Made by a program: the position numbers and the translations under genes. The notes beneath the pieces are model-generated. The model was not told where the DNA came from, did no database searches, and saw only the letters and a list, made by a program, of their open reading frames with translations. This document shows, in pieces, positions 23,124-37,800 of a stretch of 64,000 nucleotides of DNA. The stretch is from Lingula anatina (taxonomy: Eukaryota; Brachiopoda; Lingulata; Lingulida; Lingulidae). The DNA is taken from assembly GCF_001039355.2 (NCBI RefSeq), contig NW_019775427.1, positions 239,016 through 303,015 of the forward strand. The letters run 5' to 3'. The stretch's first letter is position 1; each line of letters starts with the position of its first letter.

Positions 23124-23197
<74 letters not shown>
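23124..23197. repeat. Compound (CA)n(GA)n microsatellite
   Basis: About 33 bp of CA followed without a gap by about 41 bp of GA. Confidence 0.95.
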
Positions 23198-23200
<3 letters not shown>

Positions 23201-26200
23201 ATGCAAACAAAATCACTGCACACACGCCCCTAAAAAATTAAATTCATCCTCTGCTACAGTATTTTAAAGATACAAATTGGTAAGTGAGATATCCCTTTCA
23301 TTAAGAGGGATAGTATGCTTGGGCGGATATAGGAAATCGGGCTGGCGGTGTTGTAAGTATAGTATAATGAGTAATAATGTGATCATACATATTGGTGATG
23401 CAGACCGCCCTACAATTTCAACATAACGCAGGTAATTTATTGTCATTGTTAGCACATTACATGTATTGCTGCTTTTAATTTAGAGACTTAATTAGTCGGC
23501 ACCAGCATGTGCATTACACAAAACCCATAATACAGAAGCGATAATAACTAATGGCAAAATCACTGAATTTTTCACGTGTTTTCACCAAGTGATTCCAAAT
23601 CTTACTTCTAGTTACTGGGTTCACTGTGGGGCTCCAGTGATGTTCCAGTAGCAGACTAGTAATATGACAGTGATATGACCCGTGCTGTATCAGAGTATTA
23701 TGACCGATGATTAAATGTTAATATATCAAGATAATACCAATATGGAGATATGAGAAGAAGCCGGAACGTGCCTTGGTGGTAATAATGAAAGTGTTAGGCC
23801 GATTTACACGCACAGTTTATGAGCGGTTCACTTGTCGCTATCAGGCAAATCTGATTTCTCAGATTTACAGTAACACGTTGGCAGAGTCCAATGTAAACTT
23901 CAACAGACAAGGCACATTACAATAGGGTATATAGAGAATAAGATAGCTTTATTACGTTCCACATTGAATGATTAGATATCATATCAGTTGAAAGTTCGTG
24001 TGCACGATTTGTCAAACTATACTGTCCTCAAAATTCATAACCAAGATCGAGTTCTGTTTTGATGGTACCGTTAGTAACCATGGTTACATACCAGCATACT
24101 GGCAGTAATGATATCGATAAAGATAGGCACCTGGCAGGCCTCAAAGGTATGGGTTCGCGCTCCTACTTCATTATCTTAAATACAGTTGACCTTAATGTCA
24201 AAGGATCTCAACGTATCGACATGTGAAATAGGTCGTCTTCGTGTTCTCTGCAAGCAAAATTTCTCTTGCTGAAAAACGGAATGAGAAAACTTAAACCAAG
24301 GACGTCAATTGACGTTCTTGCTTAAACTAGCCAGAATATTTGAATTTGATATTTTGCGTGTCTGTTTTTGTGTGAAAATGTTAAACTTCAGGGTGAGGCG
24401 AACTGCGAAGCCAAACTTTTGACATTTATTTAGCAGTGCGTCCAAGCATTTCGATTTGAATGTCACTGTGGTTTCACCTTTAAGGCAATCTCACAGCTGT
24501 GTAAACTGTAATCTCTCCACCGTGAGATCTTATTTTGATGATTTTTACGTTGTATTAATTGTATAGTTGACCTTAATAGTGTCCTCTAACCCAAAATACG
24601 TGATCTTGAGGATAATTGTATTTAGTTTCCGACATTTCTCCGACAGCTATAGAGTAATTATTGGCCAATAATTTCTCGCAGTCCAGAGAGATGTATTTGG
24701 TCATCTGCGATCTTGTAGGTATGTCCAAATATATCAATAATATATGTATGGGGCATACTAGTAAGCACACCCATAGGAACGTAGCTGCCCACATCTGTTG
24801 CAAACATCTCATTTTTGAAAAAGAAAATGTTTAAAAAAAATCGCTGAATAACTGAGGCCAGGTCTGTGTGACGATGATCACGGATCTTATCAATATGAAG
24901 CACCTGGTTTGCACTTAGCATTACACACGCCCCACTCCAATCATCCCCCGATACCCTTCTGCTAAGTGATTTACAAATAGACTAATAGATCTTTGAGCGT
25001 AGTTTTATCGGGCTACTGTTGAAATGATGGGGAAAGGTTGACAAACCCATTATGTAGGGACTACACGGCAACAACAAACTGATTGCACATGAGATGAGTG
25101 GTAAGTCATGGATAGTTATGCAAAAATGGATAAGCTGTGGATTTGCATAGATTCTTCGTCATTAATCCTGACTAGTCTGAATCGAATACTTCAACTGTGT
25201 AAGCGACGAGTTTAATGGCGTAAATGTCCGTATACATTCAAGGGATTCGTGTTTATTCATTGCAGTCTTCAGGCTTGTTGTATTTATTTCAAAACCTCAG
25301 CTGCACGTGAGATCTATAAACGCTTTGATCAAATATTTCCTTTCGAGTGATAAAGTCATTTGGTCGAATTTCTGCCTCATTTCTGGCTCATTATTTCATT
25401 TTGACACAGAGGTGTCTGTGCATCAGCACGCATGTATCACTATGTTACGGATTTGACAGCATCTATAGATATGCTTCTTTCAACGAATTAATCGCTCATT
25501 TAATGCGATAAGCCTCATTCAGTCTTTCTGCTTCAAACACGGTATTCTACTTCAAATATATATGTGTGTTATGGGTTAAACATTGTTAGTTATATCTTCT
25601 TTTTTACAGCACTTTTGTCCTGCCATATTTCGATTAGAAAAATTTTCGTGTTCATCCACACAGGTCGATCATTCGTTTTATCAAAGGGTCTTGTCGGTAG
25701 CGTGACCAGTGATCGCTAGTAACAAAAGGATGTCTGTGCAAACTCATCCTCGGTATCGAATTCAGTTTAGAAGGTGAAGGAAAAGCTGAGTTCGATTTGA
25801 ACAAAAGAACATGCAAAGATCATTGTTTTCTTAAAACAGTTGGGAAATTTTGCACCGAAGGACTCAGTAGGGGACGTCTAACGATCACAGCCCACTGATC
25901 CATCGAGCATTCTGCGTGGTTCAATCAGCCCCTCTGTTTGACCTCTGTCAAAACCGAACGCCAAATTTCCCACTAAAATTGTCCACCTTGTCAATTAAAG
26001 GAGGACATTTGACCTTGCCTGGTGCGGACCCCGTCTATTTGTGGTTAAACGTGAAGCATTGCCACCTTAGTAGTAGCCCCTGTCTCAACCGCCGTGTAGC
26101 GACGAACCGACCAGTCGCCATCTTGCTTTGCCATGTTTTGCACGTATTTTTCATAATTGTGAAATGGGAACGTGTGAAAAAGAATCTAAACGAGAAGAAT

Positions 26201-28256
26201 ATAATTTCCCTTCACACTCTTTTTTTTTTTACTTAATTTTATTTTCTGGTTTTGCTGAGATCAGATAATATACTTAAGTATTAAGGTATCCAGGAGCCGC
26301 GGTCTCTGTTTTAGGGAAATTCTCAGTAATTTCAAGCTGTTTTTAAGATTATAAGTAGGCCTATACTGTTAAAAACAAGGCGATAAGGTTAGGAATTTTA
26401 GGTAAAGCCTTAGGCCTCTTGCTTGGCGTCTATTTTTTTAAAATCAAATCTGCAAACTATGCCTACATGTACCTATCGTTAATTTCTTGGCGCAGTGAAA
26501 TTTAACTTAAAGCAGTATATCGCAAAATTTTTCTCAGCCTTTGCAAGCAATGTCACATTGATCACCTTTGATTCTGTCATCTCAAAAGACAGTGATCAGT
26601 GACCCTTAGCAAAATGCCTTTTAGATAATGATATGAATGACCTGTAAAAAATGTCCATGTGCAAAGTACTAAAGGAAGTTTGATCGCACACCTGTTACTG
26701 TAAAATGTCACTTGAAAAAGTCTTCAGGTGTGACATTCAATACAAGTGTAAGTGTTCTAGGGATGACTAGCTGCAATTGGGATCAACCAGTTAGTTTATT
26801 CTTGTTAGCAATGTTGAAGACGCCCCTAGCATTTTCTCTAGACCTCCCAGAATAACATAGAAAATAGCAAACTGACATGCAGGTGGCAGTTTTGTTTCCG
26901 CAGGATAGAACGCCAAAATAATATGTGAATATGTGCAAATTGCTGAGGCTTTGACCTTTACTTGCGTGCGAGTTTATTTCTGAAAGTAGTAATAGTCAAA
27001 TTATAAAAAGGAGAGAGTCAGGCAAAAATGAAACTGATTTTTCTTCTATAGGGTAGTAAATTGTTTGATTTGATGAGAGAGAGAGAGAGTTTCTTTACTT
27101 CACTTTCACATAACATTGATTTTCCGGTATATTTGATATGATATTCTTTGTTTAATCTAAAGGCAACAACAAGTCTCTGCACACCGGCCCATTAGCCGAA
27201 GTATCTAAACAGCACGGCATTGAAATAAACGGTACCGGGTTATGTTTTAGTTCACGTATGAGCTCTGAATAAATATTTGGTCTGTCTGAAAAATCAGTTT
27301 AGCGGGAACCCACCCTTTGACCTGCTGGATTTGAACATAGTTGTGGTATCAAGCGTTGTATATGTACCGTCTTTTGTGGCTTGACGCAACATTTTTGCCT
27401 GGAGTTTTGAAAGAAAACGGATGTTGATGTAATTGAATGCATGACTTTTCTGTCATCAAGCATCACTCATTTTAACATTTGTCATGTCAGTTTTGTTGTT
27501 CATTTTTAAGTCGTTATTTATGTATATATAGGCCTATATGACATTGCTTTAGACTTGGACGAATAGGGTACACAGATCAATGAAAGTGGTGATTTCCAAT
27601 ACATTTTTCTTTGACTACCCCTTTCTTTTTTGCCCTGACTGCATTTTTCATTCATACTTTGTTTGGTTGCATTTAAGAATTAAAGTGTGTTTTTATGATG
27701 CCAACAGATCACCATGTGTTTTGAATTTTAAACTTAAAAGGCATATTCCAGTGCTTACCAGTTAATATATAGTGCTATTGTTGAACATGTCATTAACAAT
27801 AGGTCACATTTACTTTCGGTGTCTGCTAAAGGCTCGTCTCTTACATTCGTAGGCCTACTAGCCGTTTACGATCAGTTTAACACTGACAGGGCTCACATAC
27901 TAGAGGTAAGCTACCGTCCAATGAGAACTCTGAAAATCATGGCGTGATGGAATAAGACATGAAAACCATAGAATCGGAAAAATTGTGGAGTTCACATGAA
28001 TGGGTCTAATTGCTTGCAAGATGGTTACCCTGTGTAATTATTCCAGATTAACGCCTTTTTCCTATGTTTCTTCTTGTCTTAGTGATCCCGACAGCACTAC
28101 CAGGCCTTTGCTTAATAGGCTACTCTTTGTAATCAACCACACTGCTTTACAATTGTCTCCCAAATTTGATTCCACCTAATTCTGTTCCAGAAATCTGTTT
28201 TACCACTTCAATTTTTCGTGATTTTAGGAATGATAAAATTCGACAGATTTTTTTTC

Positions 28257-28295
<39 letters not shown>

Positions 28296-28765
28296 CCACT
28301 TTGTTGTCAACTGAAGCGTTTCCTTTTAAAAATTTTAACTAAAACTTTTAAAAAGTAAACGAAAAGCAAGAATGTTAATGATTAAAGAAAAAAAAAAAAA
28401 CTGGCGGACATCCATACGCAAATGCACCCTCTTAAAAACATAATAACGATTGTGATAATTGATTTTTTAGACTTTTTAGTGTAGCCTGCTACAAAGTATT
28501 TTTCTAATTCCCTGCGATCTATGCAGTAAGTTTATCTTTTGATTAATACTAAGGGCCCAAGATATAGACACTCTCCCTTTATCCATCACGAGATATTTTG
28601 TTCAATGTTTTCTGGCACGTTCAGCAAAATATTTTTCTGGTTTAGGCGTTTTCTTAGAACTGAACGTGCGTACGTTTGTGCTTTGTCTGTTACTGTTGAG
28701 GGCGTGTCAACATTCTGTCAAATACTGACCTCTAGCGGCTAGCTTTGACCTAAACTACCAAGTGC
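23198..28765. other. Intergenic stretch before INTU
   Basis: No recognisable gene. Short open segments with acceptable splice sites occur at 27166-27232 and 27853-27905 (the latter reading LLAVYDQFNTDRAHILE before GTAAGC). On the minus strand at 24921-24658 there is an 87-codon frame of unknown nature. A (TG)n tract lies at 28259-28293. None is strong enough to annotate as a gene. Confidence 0.4.
28259..28293. repeat. (TG)n microsatellite
   Basis: Uninterrupted TG dinucleotide run of about 34 bp upstream of INTU. Confidence 0.95.
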
Positions 28766-28787
28766 CCGGATGTAAACAAGATGGCGG
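28766..28787 (+). promoter_or_regulatory. INTU core promoter motifs (ETS-like and YY1-like)
   Basis: CCGGATGT (28766-28773) fits an ETS site, and AAGATGGCGG (28778-28787) fits the YY1 motif often found just downstream of TATA-less starts. They lie 75-95 bp before the INTU start codon. Confidence 0.45.
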
Positions 28788-28837
28788 AAGAAGGTGCTCT
28801 TTTTACAAAGTTTGAAGTGACAGTAAAATCCATTTGA
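28781..28837 (+). CDS. Upstream ORF of INTU (18 codons)
   Basis: ATG in a strong Kozak context (AACAAGATGG) encodes MAEEGALFTKFEVTVKSI and stops at TGA 23 bp before the INTU ATG, in another frame. If included in the mRNA it would reduce initiation at 28861. The YY1-like motif overlaps its ATG, so it may lie at or before the transcription start. Confidence 0.35.
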   Translation: MAEEGALFTKFEVTVKSI

Positions 28838-28860
28838 ATGTATTTGCTTCTTTGAATGCA

Positions 28861-31800
28861 ATGGCTGTTAGGTCTTATCCGCGCGATTACTATGGCCCGT
28901 TAGACGAGGGAGAAGAAATTGTGGACGACGATGATTATGAGGAAGATAGCTGGTCCTCTTACACCGATGATGACTTTTCTGAGTATGTCAACTTGTTTTG
29001 GAATGCCATTCGTTTTATCAGTGTGTCTGTCTGGCTTTGTAATACCGCCAGCAATAACCATGTGTCAAAAACACATATTTTCATTTGGACAAAAATGATA
29101 TCACCCATTTAAATACTTGCTTACAGTACCGCGAATGCAATGCATGTGCATCGTTTAATTTTGAATGCAATTTGTTCAACATTAAAACTAAAAGACACAC
29201 CGAGACGACAGTAATCGACTTAGTAACTTCAGTGGTTTATTTTAATTGTGTTTATTTGAACTTAGTTCAGTATCCTAAACATTAAGTGCTATTTAGTGTT
29301 TTGTGTTGAGGAACAAGGTAACAGAAAGATTTATAGATTGCATCTTGGACCCATTATACACATATATTATTATATAATGGGTTCAAGATTGCAGAAATTG
29401 GTATTGTTGAAGAATATTGTAGCATTCTGGAAGCAGTGTAAGTGTCTGGCAAGTAACACATTGTGATATATTACAATGTGGTGATAGAAGATTGGAGTGT
29501 TCTTGGACCAAAGTGACTGCCAATCAGTACCTTATCCTCACAGATGTATTCGCTGCAATTTTCCTTGAAAGTTCAATTCATGTTTCTTACACCAATTTAT
29601 TGCCAACTAATGGCAAATAAACTTACAATACGGGACATCTGTCTATAAACAGTAAGAGTAAACACAAGTAAACAAACATGCTCAATTTAGATATATGTTT
29701 TTATATTACAGCAGTTTTGAGCCAGCCTGGGCAAATAAAGTTGGAGAGAAAGGAGACTTGTTCTATGTAGAGCCACCTGAGGGAGAAGAGGCACTGTTCA
29801 CAAGTCATCAGCCTCTTCATATAAATGGTCACAATAACACAGGTAGAGGTAGTTCAAACACCAGAGAAAAGGCCAGTAACACTGTCTTGGTCCACTCTAG
29901 CCAAATAGCTACATAGTTTAAGATAGATTAAAATTAAAATTAAAAACAAAATCATTTGTGAATTTCGAAAAATGTTTTAAATTTTCATTAGCTGAATTAC
30001 AAGATGTTAGGCATTACTTGTATTATTGATTAGATTAAGCATACATTTGATATTATGGGAATCAGAATGAAGATTTTGTAACTGATCTAAAAGATGTATA
30101 ATATGTATGCAGTTCATGGTGAAATATTATTTAACTACTAGTTTTGTATTAAGATGCATAATCTTTTGTGGTTTTTCAGGTATAAACTCACACGAAGTGA
30201 ACTCAGCACAAACAAATGGATCTGCAAAGCAAAAAGAAAAGACTTCAATAAAGAAAATCAAAGGCTTTATCGGACTCAAGAAAAAGGATGACCTCAATGG
30301 TCATGCCAATGTTCAGTCCAATAACACCAGCACTCCCCCTAGAAGTGTCACATTCCAGGACTCTGTAGTGGGACAGGGATTGTGGAGACAAGTTTACATC
30401 AATGTGGAGCCAGGGAGACACAACTATGGCCGTAGGGCCACCTTGTGTGAGACAGTGTTTGGGATTATCCCGGGGAGTTTTGACAGTCAGCCGATGAGGA
30501 ATGGTGTGGAGAATGGAGGCCCTGGGGTCAGGGATACCAGGATCATGGTGCAGGGGCTGGTCCCCGAGGGGGAAGCCATTAAGTGTGGACACATTAAGAT
30601 AGGTAGGATAGACCTGCTAACTGTTGTATGTATTGTTAAACTTTGTTGATTTATGAACATTTTGTAAAATAAATAATGCATGAGTAGGTTTGTGTTACTC
30701 TTGCAAGGGAAATATTAGAATGATATTCCATCTGTTATTTATGTAACATTATGTAAGCTATTAAGACAAGATCCTGTTTCACCAGATTTTCTGTAAGTTA
30801 AAAAAAGAAAGAACCCTTTTCAAGTATAACCAACTGAATATAGTAAATAAGATATACATGAAGGTAGAATATATACCATGGACATGCTGAGGTGATATAT
30901 GCAACATAAAAAGTTGTTTTTTGTCTATTTTCAGGTGACTGGCTGATGAAAGTCAATGATTTAGATGTTGATTTTGACTCCATTGATACAGTGATATCTA
31001 CAATACAGGGACCAACACAGGTAACTAAGTTAGATACACAATTAATGCTACCTGGCAGTTTGGTCAGTTTATATTTTACAGGTACACTCTGAGGTTTGGC
31101 CTTATTCAAGCACTATGTGTTTGCTATGTATTTGTTGAAGTTCTATAGTTAAGAATAAAATTTAATTGATATATTGAAACAAAAAATAAGTAAAGTTTAT
31201 TTTAAAAAAGGTCAACATTACATGAGCTACAAAATTTAAAGTAAATTATTTCAACCATTGTTTAATTTGTTTTTGATTACAAACCATACCAAAGAGTATA
31301 GTTGCAGCTTTATATGTTATCACTGAGATGGGCAAGCAAGTCTATTTGTTTCTTACTTTTTAAACTTGGAAAATTGATGAAAATAATTTTATACCTAATA
31401 TTAACCAACCTTTCTTCCAGGTAAAACTAACCCTTCAAAAGTTGGCCATTGACTTTCCGTCCAGACCAGCTCTGGCCAGAAAGACCAATGATGCAACTGA
31501 CCACTTGGTCAAGCTGGTCAGTGGGGAGAGACTGGGCGCATATATACCACAGTTCAAGAATGTACCTCACATAGCAATGTACTTAACACTAGAGGGCAGC
31601 TCTGACAGCATGAGAGAGAAGGTAAAGGCATCTGGCTCAAATAACCACTAAAGCAACGTTGTCTTCCCCCATCTGTTCATCTTTCATTTATCTCTTGCCA
31701 AATTATTAAAAAAGAGTGGATTTTGTTTATAAATGTGTCTATAAATTATAGATAAGATGAATATCTAATATATTTTTATTCTCCATAACTTAAGCTGGCT

Positions 31801-34800
31801 ATTTTCTGCTGTAAGTTTACAATAACACATACATCCACAAAATATGCCTAATTTTAATTGTTTATAATTTAAACTTGCCACTCTTCAGGAGGATATAGTG
31901 TACCAGTTTCCAAGACAGGATAACAAACTGGTGCAGGTGCGGGGGCTGTTCATCACTCTGTGCCACATGCTGGTTGATGTCACAAATAACAGTGCCAAAA
32001 AGTAAGCAGATTAATCCCTTAAGGCTTATCTCTCTCTGAAATGAAGTAGAATTGTTTGTTTTATTGTTTCAAGGAGAAATTACTGTATTAATGCTAAAAA
32101 AGTAGTTGGTTGTCAAACTTGAAAAATAGTTTGCCATACCTAAGCTAGAGATAAGCAAAATGATTTAAAGTATGTATGAAATAGATTTTAAATTATATTA
32201 CTCGAAACTACTAGATGCCTACATTTTGCTTATCGACACATTTATTATAAATTTCAGTTCTACTCTTCTGGTTGAAGGCCAGCTAATCCATGTGGGATAC
32301 TCCAAACAAGGCAGAGAAGTCTTGATTATAGGGGTACCTGCTAACAGGTAATGCTGTGTATAGTTTTATTGGTTGACAAATTGGTATCATGATTTTATAA
32401 CTTACCTTCAAGACAAGTATTTTTTTGTTAATGTTAAAGTAATTTTAATAGAAATGTTAACCCTGCTGTTCAAAAATAAAAGTATATGCTAGACTAATTT
32501 TGTCGAGTGCAATTTCAGAGTGCCTGCCGAGCAACTAAACCACGTAGTTGATGACACTGTCAGGATGATGAAGGTGCTGTATGGATCTCTAAGAGGGTAA
32601 GGAGAAAAACTTTAAGACTGGTTTTTTAATTGATAAAATATCCCTGTAGATTAAGATTGAGATTAAGAATTAAACGTGATAATACAGGGAATGTTCTGGT
32701 AAAAATGATGTAAAGGTTTTAATGCACCAATCACCCCTAAATCTACTTCTGCTTTACATCTATTAAATGTCTAAGATAAATATTAATGGTTCCAAGTTTG
32801 TTCTTTTAAATTACCACATATTTTACATATTTATCAAATAATTTTACATATTTATCAAATAATTCGTCTCATTATATTTTCAGTGCTTTTGTTCCGAGAG
32901 AGCACCAAGAAAAGCTGGACCATTTTTTCAGCCTCCTGTTCCAGAGGGTTCTACTAAATGAGGAGCTGAGACAGCATGGTATGAAGTGTATGGAGACAGG
33001 ACAAGATGGCTTCCTGGACACCTTGCCTGGAGTCAGGTGGCTGGATCTGCCAGATGAACCCAAAGTCAACATAAGCAACAGCCTCAGTGAATTAGAAGCA
33101 GCAGATTTTGCTGAGATGGTGAGAAGTTATAAGTTTACCAATATTTTAGTAAAAATAATAACCTAATAAAGATATGTGTATTGATTGTATTATAAACTTT
33201 AAAATTATGCCTGCAATGCAAAGTTTTAAGGTGGGTAGAACCCATGTTAATGCATGGAATAAGCAATCTTATTCAATACACTCATTCTTCTAAATTCTGT
33301 ATGTTTCCATCTTTAACTTTTCAGTCTGACAGCTACTATGACAGAAGAAGAAGTTACACCATCTTGGGGTCCTGTCTGTTTTATAAGGTACTGACAGTAT
33401 TCCTTTGACACTGTTTCATTCATATTTTCCATCAGTTCAAAATACAGCCACAATCTTCTTCTTTACTGTCGTTTTACCTTTTTAAAAATGGTTAATTCAT
33501 CAGTAAAATATTCTAATTTAAGATAGATGAATTAAAGAGATTAGGAATGAGCAGTACAAGACAAAATTTCGTATCGACTCCCTTTTCATAATAGTAAAAC
33601 CATCCTACAGATATTTTTATCCGTTCTCAAGGGTGTCTTGATTATCAATTCTTAGTCTAAGACATCTCCCTGGATATTCACAGTTTACCCAAGTATTTCT
33701 GCCTGCTGGGGCTGGCATAATAATGCAGTTGTCTTTGTATTGACTTCAGGGTTACTTGATAGCCAACCACCTACACAAAGAAGACTTCATGGATATCGCT
33801 CTATACACCAAGTATTACTGCCTGCTGGCGTTATCATCTGAACACCAGGTGGGGCAAGTGGTTGTCTGGAAGGAGGTGTTCCCCACGCGGCGCTGTCATG
33901 AGCAGACGGACCCCTTAATTCCAGGTTATACGGAACCAGATGCAAGGTGGTTTTTACTGGTGGTGGGACTGGTGAGTTCACCAATTTTGCTTCTTTCGAG
34001 ATGACAGTTAGTAGTAGCGTATTGCTTGATTGCTCTGTAGGTTGATTCTTTCTTTATATTTGAAACATGTCAAACGTATGTTGAAACCCTGTAATTATTT
34101 ATAATAGACTTGTGAAGATTCTTTTTTTGAAACTGTTCTACACTGTAATTATTTATTTGTATTTAACAAAGGTTTTTGTGGTCAGAATGATACATAAAGG
34201 GATGTAATTGTTGTTCCAGAAACACAGTCTGATATGTGTGTTGCTAGAGGCAGGAGGATGTGCTGGCTGGTAAGATATCACTACTTAAATTCTTTATGGT
34301 GTAAAAATATTAATTTTTACCTACATAAAACATGGTTTGCCTTACAAACACCTGGACCACAACTTAAAAAAATCATGAGTCTCAGAAAAAACTTAAAAAA
34401 TTAACATCCTTTACTCTCTTCATGTTTTTATTCAGGAAAGCGAGGAATGGTAAAAATTTTCTGCATGTACATTTTCCCCTAAAGTCTCCAGATTATTGTC
34501 TGAAATCCTAAAGTGATTTGCATAAAATAACACCCTGGAGTTTTTCAAAAAAGTCAATCTCAATCTGTTCAACACTAAAGAATGTTCTTAGTAAGAAACT
34601 TATCAGTTTTTCTTCCTAATTTTCCAGGATAGAGGGTCACCCCACCCCTGACCCCTTCTTTGTTGACCAGGCCAGGGCCACTCTGCTCCACTTGGAGACA
34701 CTGGACATGGCTGGACAGTGTGAGGCCAGGTAGGGACATGTGTGCTCATACAGGACACATCTGGACCAGTTTATGGTTCAAAATTGAATGTAGAAGGGAG

Positions 34801-37800
34801 TTTCTTATAGGAACATAAGACTGGGTTTGGAGTGCATGTTGTATGTGTTGATGATGAGATCTACTTGTACTGAGGTTACAATGCTGTGGCCCAACTTGGG
34901 TCATTTGGCACCTTTTTTCTGATTAAACCATACAGCTTTTATGTTTTTTCAAGCCAAGTCAAAATATTGAGTCAACTTTGTTGAATGGGATTTATAGAAA
35001 AGTGCATGGAATATGGAATATGCATCCAAAGATGTAATCATTAATTGTAACATGGTTTCTGTCTATACTCTCATCTCTTCATCTTCCACAGACTTCACTC
35101 TCCATCTCTCCCCGCTCTGATCACTGCAGACCAGCAGCTCCAGGGTAGTAAAGGTGCTTCCAGTCAACAGAATGCCAAAGCAGGAGTTAAAGCAGGTAAG
35201 AGGAGCATTAAATAGTTCACACATGAGAATTCAGTTTTGTTAATTCTCCCTGGGGTCTGTTATACAAAATGGTAGTATACTTTAATGGAAGCTATGCTTA
35301 TATTAACTCGTATATATGCTACACAGCTAGTTATCCCTTGTTTACTTATGAGGTACAGGTTTATATCAAACTACATTGTGACATTTCTCATTCTACCATG
35401 GCCCCCTGGGATATGAGGTTGATGTAACCTTTTTTCATAAGCAAATGTGGGGTAATGATTTATCATTCAATGAACAGACATTTTTCTCAGTAATTTATTT
35501 GTCCGTATGCACAGCAAAACATTACATCTCCATAAAATCTGTCTGGGTGCAAGAAAGTGGTTTCCATCCTATCCAGGCCTTGTTCTGACATCCAAGCCAG
35601 GAAAATGTGTCATAATGTTGCAATTTACAGCCTTATTGCATTGGTCTTTTTCTGTACCTTAACACTGATTAATAGCTCTGTTTACTTCAGATGAACAGAT
35701 AATGTGGACCAAAAAAAAAAGAAAAATCTAGAGTATTTTTAATCAATCAAGTTTTATGTTTTGTTCATTGAATGATAACATTGTATATCATATTTTATAT
35801 ATTTGATTTTGCTTAATGGTATTCATTATGTATCAAAAGTACACAGCTTTCAGTATCATACACTGAACATATTTATTTCTACCATATTAAGTTCTTCAAG
35901 CTTTCTGTTAAAATTTTGGATCTTTTTCCAAACAGTTTAGACTGTCAAAAGACTAATTTATTAATTAAATTTTTTACTGAATAGCTTTTTATGATAATCT
36001 CTTAATTCTAGTCAAGGGTACCTCTTTCCTATATTTATTTATTTATTCTAACATGAAAATCATATGGAGCGTAGACTTCAAATATATATTGTGTGTTTGG
36101 TGGCAGTGCTTTTCCTTCACTAACTCTGGGTTGTGTGACCTGCTCTGTGCTCTAGGTGCTTCCCCAGTCAGCAAGAAATCTCAGGGACCAGAGTCCATAC
36201 TGAAGAATAAAAAGCCTAGTCCACTACTGGACAGGTCAAGAACAGGTATTGACCAGTGATGCTCATTTAAATGTCTAACCATGAATGTTCCAGCTGAATC
36301 TGATACAAAAAATGATACTGATAGACATTCAGTGCAATTATGATGTTAGATAATTTAAATTATTGGACAAAGTTTATGAAGTTAAAAAAAATTAGTGTGA
36401 AATTTTGACAGATTTTGGTTTTTCACAATGTTATTTGTCCAAGTGGCTAAGTTTTTACTATTTTAATCATGAGTGAAGTTTCATCTTTATAGAAATGCCC
36501 TATACTAGACACCAAGTTCATGTTATGTCTTAAAACAAAGTGACACCTTGCAGAATATGTTGACTATCTGGATCAGTAGGGAACTGTATTGAAACAGTGG
36601 TGATGTTTACTTTCAGAGTCTGATGGTGACAGTACCCAGTCATTTGACACCAGTGAGGGGTCCACCCCTGTCATGAACAGGACATTTGACCGCAAGCCGT
36701 CTGCTGGTTCTGAGGACTCTGGGGGCAGTGGAGGCAGCAACCAGTTGTTCAAGGTACCATTTTATATCTGTTCATGATTTAGAGAAATGTGATTTTTACT
36801 AAACTTGAGCTTTTGTTCATGTCTATTGTGCCAGATTCTCTTTTCAAATATACTTGATTTAGGATGATAGACCAAAATAGCATTTTTCAGATATTTGAAA
36901 ATATTTGAAAGTTTGTGAACATTTGCTGCTTTATAGAATTTAAGTATGATTCAATGTTTTGTGTTGTTATGTAAATCACTATATAAAAATTAACCCAAAA
37001 AGACAAAATTAACCCAAAAAGACATCTAACATGCCTACGTAAGCAGAAAAACCTTGACTGTCTATGTAATGTAGTGCATAATGCTGTATGTCTTATTTTC
37101 AAGGGAATTGTTTTAATTCAGAACACTAGCAAGAAGAGCAGAGCCATGCCAGGTGCCTATGACATGTCTGGGATGAGGAGGGACCTCCTTCGACAGGATT
37201 CAGTCAAGTAAGCTACTTACTTACTTACCTGCCTTATCCACTGTACTGCTTAATTCTTCTGCTTTAATTTTTTTTTTTTTTGTTTTGTATAAGGGCCCTA
37301 AATTATTTTTAAAAATGACAAAATTAAAAAAAAACAAGACATGTTAACTTATTCTTGTCCAGGTGATCAGAACTGTATTACATTATCATAGATGTAGTCT
37401 CTGATCGTCATCATTATAAGGTACATATCCTAAAGAGTCAATTTGGTTTGACCATTGCAGAATGACCGCTGGCCTTGACAACACACTGTTCCACTACTTG
37501 CACTTGGACAGCATGGAGGGGGTGTATGTGTGCCCAACTGGAGCAGAGGTCAGTGACCTAGAGGGCAGTGCCCTTCACACACAGCTAGTACAGAACTTCC
37601 ACGCATGTTGCCTCATCATCAGGAAGGTCTTTGAGAAGGCAGTCAAGGCAAAGGTAAGGTTTTAATAGACTGGGGTGTGTTAGGTGTATGGGGTTTGACA
37701 TGATATAAATGAGGTCAATACACACTGTGTAGTTTAAGTGTAATATCTCCCTCCCCCTTCCCAAATGTATAACTTTTTCGTCTCTCATATTAGAAAAATT

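Noticed and set aside
24573-24921. Minus-strand 87- and 79-codon frames in two frames
   Set aside because: Protein-like in places, but no family recognised and no splice support; left as part of the intergenic note.
27853-27905. Short segment with acceptor and GTAAGC donor reading LLAVYDQFNTDRAHILE
   Set aside because: Requires a phase-1 upstream exon that I could not find; the phase-2 frame of the other candidates hits a stop here.
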